Shown here: in pieces, positions 60,453-64,000 of the stretch | How the letters are laid out: each line of letters opens with the position of its first letter | Numbering within the stretch: position 1 is the first letter of the stretch | DNA from: Apoda limacodes | Taxonomy: Eukaryota; Arthropoda; Insecta; Lepidoptera; Limacodidae | Assembly (NCBI GenBank): GCA_946406115.1 | Contig: OX291540.1 | Location: 11,094,563 to 11,158,562, forward strand | Direction: 5' to 3' | DNA: 64,000 nucleotides | Notes under the pieces: generated by a model | Databases searched by the model: none | Told to the model about the DNA's origin: nothing | What the model saw: the letters and a program-made list of their open reading frames with translations, nothing else | Program-made: the position numbers and the translations under genes

Positions 60453-60591
60453 AATAAAAATGTATAGCTACAGTACTAAGACATAAGCAATATATAGTAT
60501 GTATCTTTTAATATCTTATATGTATCTTGTAATATACAAATTGGGTACTAAAAAAAAGAAGTTCAATGTACTTTGTACCTATTACAATAAA
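60453..60591 (+). terminator. Possible poly-A signals of gene C
   Basis: AATAAA occurs at 60453-60458 and at 60586-60591, 233 and 366 bases past the stop. Either would give a normal insect 3' UTR. T/G-rich sequence follows the second one. Confidence 0.35.
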
Positions 60592-62919
60592 GAATAAGAT
60601 TTACTTTCTCAGTTTTGCTACTTGCTATTCCCTCTTTCTTTAATAACATAGACATACAAAACTTCTTAAACCGATTTGGTTTGGCGTATCTTTAAAACTT
60701 ACCGTATCGACGAAACTTTAAAGCGCTGTCTCTGCGAAATAAAAGCCCATTTTCACCACCGATGTGAATGTGTTATAAAGTTGCTGATTGATTTATTCAA
60801 AAATTCGAATGTACTCAAAAAATAAATCAAAGAAGATTTGTCAAACCCGACCATTGAAAAAATTAAATGTTATTTTTAGTAATTGACGCCATTTCAGTTA
60901 AAAGCGACTTAAATAAAATCCCTGAACGATGCGATCTGTTTAATACCTACACGATGGAAAGCAATCTAAAGCGATTGTAAAAAGGAACGTGTAAAATATC
61001 CGCAGGTAAGTCGAGAGGTCCAATCATACCATAATCCATTAAGATTTTGCCACGCTCCGTCGAACACACTTCCAAACTCCCGCGAGGTAAATATTTCAAC
61101 CTTCCCCCTTACCCCCGGCATAATATATTCTACCCCACCCCCTCAGACCTCATCTTTCCAACCCTATTTTGCATGACGGGGGATTTAAATTGTGTAATCT
61201 AACTTTCAATTCATTTATACCTTCAACGCCATCTCTTGGTGATAAATTGAAACTGGGATGGATTCTTACAGTCATTTAGCTTTGTGATTCGTCGCGAAGC
61301 GGACGCGTCGTGTAAATATTCAAGGATTGATATGTAAATTATGTTTTGAAATGTTTTCGGTACATTAAATTCTTTAGCATACATTTAGAAGTAGGTCAAT
61401 GTTGTTAAGAAACTTTGCGACGCTCTGTTTTACTTTGAGAGAGTACTTTTGGCATTAATTTCTGTTTTCATAATATACAAGTTTAGTACTACAGTTTTTG
61501 CGGTGTAATGAAATGTATATACCTACATATAATATGTTTATATCTTTCGCCGTGCTGGTTTATTATCTAGTAAAATTCACATGTCGTTTGAAAGACGCTT
61601 TCCGAGAAACGTGGCATAATTTCACGATTTATCAAGCTTCTTAATTAAATATGTTATTTTATCCGTATTTAGAAGTAAATAAATATATTATAAAGACTGT
61701 ATGTTTATGTGAATCATTTTGCGTGTAAGAAAATATCGGAAACTTCGGAAAAATATTTATCGGCTTGGAAGTTGGTAGGTTTACAAAAGTTTTATTTGGT
61801 AACCCTAATTATTATTTACTTTATCTTTGTCTGATTACACTTGTCGCATTATTTATTAGACTTGATTTAAGATAACATCAACTTACTAATATAATTTTTT
61901 TTTCAGTTAGTAGTAATAATTTAATTGTATTAACTTTTATTATAAGGTAATTTGTATCATAATTTTCATAATCAATTTAAATTCAACCATATTGATCTAT
62001 ACACATCAACTTGTCTACTCGTAACTAAACACAGACTAGGTACAAATGCGGCATTTTATTAAACTGAAATTCTCAAATCTGAAGCCAGTTACACAAACAA
62101 ATATCTCTCCCCTAAGAAATGCCGTACCTACACATAAAATATTCCAGAAAAATTCAACCCTGTCGCGAGTAAAAACATTCAGAGCAAACAATGTGTTCTT
62201 ATTTGAAAAAGTTCCCAAGCTCACCGTCTGTCTGTTGGTTTATCAAATATCATTTTTGTAACTTTTCACCGAGTCCGCACTTTGCGACCTCGTATGGCTC
62301 CTTTTGTCTTCATTTAGAGCAATTTTTCTTTTTACCCATTTACGTACTTGTTAGAGTGTTTGTGTCTGAAAATAGAACGCTAGAAATTCATTTAGTAAAT
62401 GAAACCTTATTCTCGTGTTCATTTTAGATCACCTTATGGAAATTAAAAAGTCATTGTCTTAAAAATATGCTAATAACTTAATGTTTTCTTTTCTAATAGT
62501 TAATATATTAACTATTTACCATACTATGCAAATGTTTCCCAGGTATTTAAAAGTATTATATTAAATTTATAAAATGCTATGACATACTATTAACACTCGT
62601 ATATGACGAATAGTATTACTTTTACAGTCAATATTCGTTAAATTGATATCTATTAAAATATATCATTATAAGAAAGATTATTTTCTTCTTTCCATTTGCA
62701 ACTTGCTTAGTTACCAAGACTAGGTGCTCTCTTTCGTTACTTTCGTAGACATTAAGAAAATTAAACTACTACTTTTTTGCAATCAATGCCAATGCTAATG
62801 AACGAAAGCAAAGGTATTTGATCGGTAATTCTACCAAATTCGGATGTAAGCTTTAATTGACAAAAAGCCAAAAACATTATGATCGTGATCGCAGCAGTTA
62901 AACGTTACTGTTGAACATC
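60592..62919. other. Downstream stretch, no supported gene
   Basis: Holds a 108-nt exon-like segment with good splice signals but no coding potential (60898-61005) and a GC-rich patch at 61010-61330 ('ccacgctccgtcgaacac', 'cttcccccttacccccggc', 'cgccatctcttggtg', 'cgaagcggacgcgtcgtg'). At 62040-62430 overlapping frames on both strands have no splice support. Confidence 0.35.
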
Positions 62920-63300
62920 GATCTTCATCATATGATTCCAAACAGTCTTCTCAAATGGTTTCCAGTAAAGCATTTTCTTGTAGCCATAACTACATAACAT
63001 AGGTCGTCTGTTTAGCTGTTAAAAGGCTTTCCTCACTGTGTCTTCCAATTCGTAGTCACCAATGGAGAACCTTTCTTCGTCATTGGTTATCGGTACAACG
63101 TGTATTGTCTGCTCGTTGCCTTTTCAACTTTTTGCTTATTCGAGTTAGGTTGATGTCTTTGGTCCTTTTTTTGGCTTTGTCTTCCTCTTAATGGATTATA
63201 TTACGCAAATTTACAACACCTTGTATAAGCGTAACATATTTGAAAGCTCAAAAGTTAGAATTGCACACATTTCTGTACTGTAAGTCATTACTACACAATA
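62920..63300 (-). mobile_element. Old RTE-like LINE fragment (minus)
   Basis: Blocks in the order 'cttccaattcgtagtcacc', 'gttatcggtacaacgtg', 'ctcgttgccttttcaacttt', 'gcttattcgagttag' and 'ctgtactgtaagtcattac' follow the layout I know for the antisense of lepidopteran RTE-like reverse transcriptase regions. It is very diverged, with no open frame left. This assignment is from memory of the family. Confidence 0.35.
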
Positions 63301-64000
63301 GATATGGGTAGCTCAAGAAATATGGGTGAGGTACAGTTCTGATCACGTTCATGCAAAATTTTACGAAGAAGTATACAATTATTCTTACGATATCATTCAG
63401 ATTTGCGATTCATTTTCTCGCGCAGGATTCTTTTTTCAAAATCTTAGGCGGCAGTTTCTGTGACTCCGTGTTGTTATCGGTCACTCATTATTTGACAAAC
63501 TTCCCCAGAAATTTATTTGTTACAAATATTTTTTTTCAGTGTCACAATTTTGGCAAACTATCTCTCTCTCTAAAAAGTTTAATTTCTAAATACTCTGGAA
63601 GATATGTCGTTTTTATTAATTTTATTGATAAAATTACATATTTCTGTATTGTCGAAAAATAGGTCTTTCAGGCTGTTCAAGTTTCTAGTCATACGAACAC
63701 GATAAAATAACATTATTTTGCGTCAGATCATTTTTCCGAACGACGCGGGCAATTCGATTAACCCATAAGACGTTCATTGAATTAATGTCAAGAGCGTACC
63801 AATTTGATAATTACAATGTTAATAGTAATAAATTGAATATTAGGTAACACTTTTATTTTAATTTAATCGTAAGAGTTGTCAACCCCATAATAGCAGGTGT
63901 TGTACATAAAATGTTAATTCATGCATGAAAGATAAACAAGTTTATACCCAGTTCCGTTAACCCGATTCTTTGTCAGTGTCGTCATACTTTTTGTTTTAAT
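63301..64000. other. Gene-free AT-rich end of window
   Basis: The 103-codon frame at 63351-63662 is phenylalanine/isoleucine-rich and has no splice or start support. I see nothing else here. Confidence 0.4.

Noticed and set aside
1..64000. Search for CRISPR arrays, bacterial operons, rRNA and tRNA genes
   Set aside because: None seen; composition, introns and repeats indicate insect nuclear DNA.

Overview
The window looks like eukaryotic, AT-rich nuclear DNA from an insect, most probably a moth or butterfly (Lepidoptera). Long gene-free stretches, GT-AG introns of several kilobases, short exons and many decayed non-LTR retrotransposon ends point to an insect. Several repeat families (Jockey-like and RTE-like LINE 3' ends, the 'accgacttcaaaaa..ggaggttctc' motif, the 'ccgatccgtccagtggttgaag..gtgaaagagtaa' family) are ones I associate with Lepidoptera. 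The assignment comes from reading the sequence; no search was run. I saw no bacterial operon, tRNA, rRNA or CRISPR array.

I can support three gene models, assembled by hand from splice sites and matching reading phase; all three encode proteins I do not recognise. Gene A (+): a TATA box at 6608, a signal-peptide exon at 6668-6725 and a 35-nt exon at 16409-16443; its 3' end is not settled. Gene B (-): a cysteine-containing exon at 44990-44901 and a terminal exon at 40503-40385; its 5' end is not found. Gene C (+): a 5' UTR with a small uORF at 53715-53772, a 132-codon first coding exon ending at 54169, a 5.9-kb intron and a terminal exon at 60024-60220. It gives a complete 197-residue basic protein with repeated FG motifs.

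Layout. 1-6.6 kb: repeat fragments and no gene. 6.6-16.4 kb: first exons of gene A and its 9.7-kb intron, which holds a ~190-bp near-perfect hairpin. 16.6-40 kb: mostly repeats (LINE tails, a repeat present in two copies, a long TA microsatellite), a few GC-richer islands and weak exon candidates. 40-45 kb: gene B and several repeats. 45-53.7 kb: GC-rich islands and a 757-bp exact tandem duplication that carries LINE fragments. 53.7-60.6 kb: gene C, with a ~690-bp fold-back element and a decayed BED-finger-like frame in its intron. 60.6-64 kb: a possible non-coding exon and an old RTE-like fragment.

The genes show no operon-like relation. A and B look like small secreted proteins. C could be a membrane or nuclear basic protein. 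Most open frames of 60-100 codons here are chance frames in AT-rich DNA and are left out.
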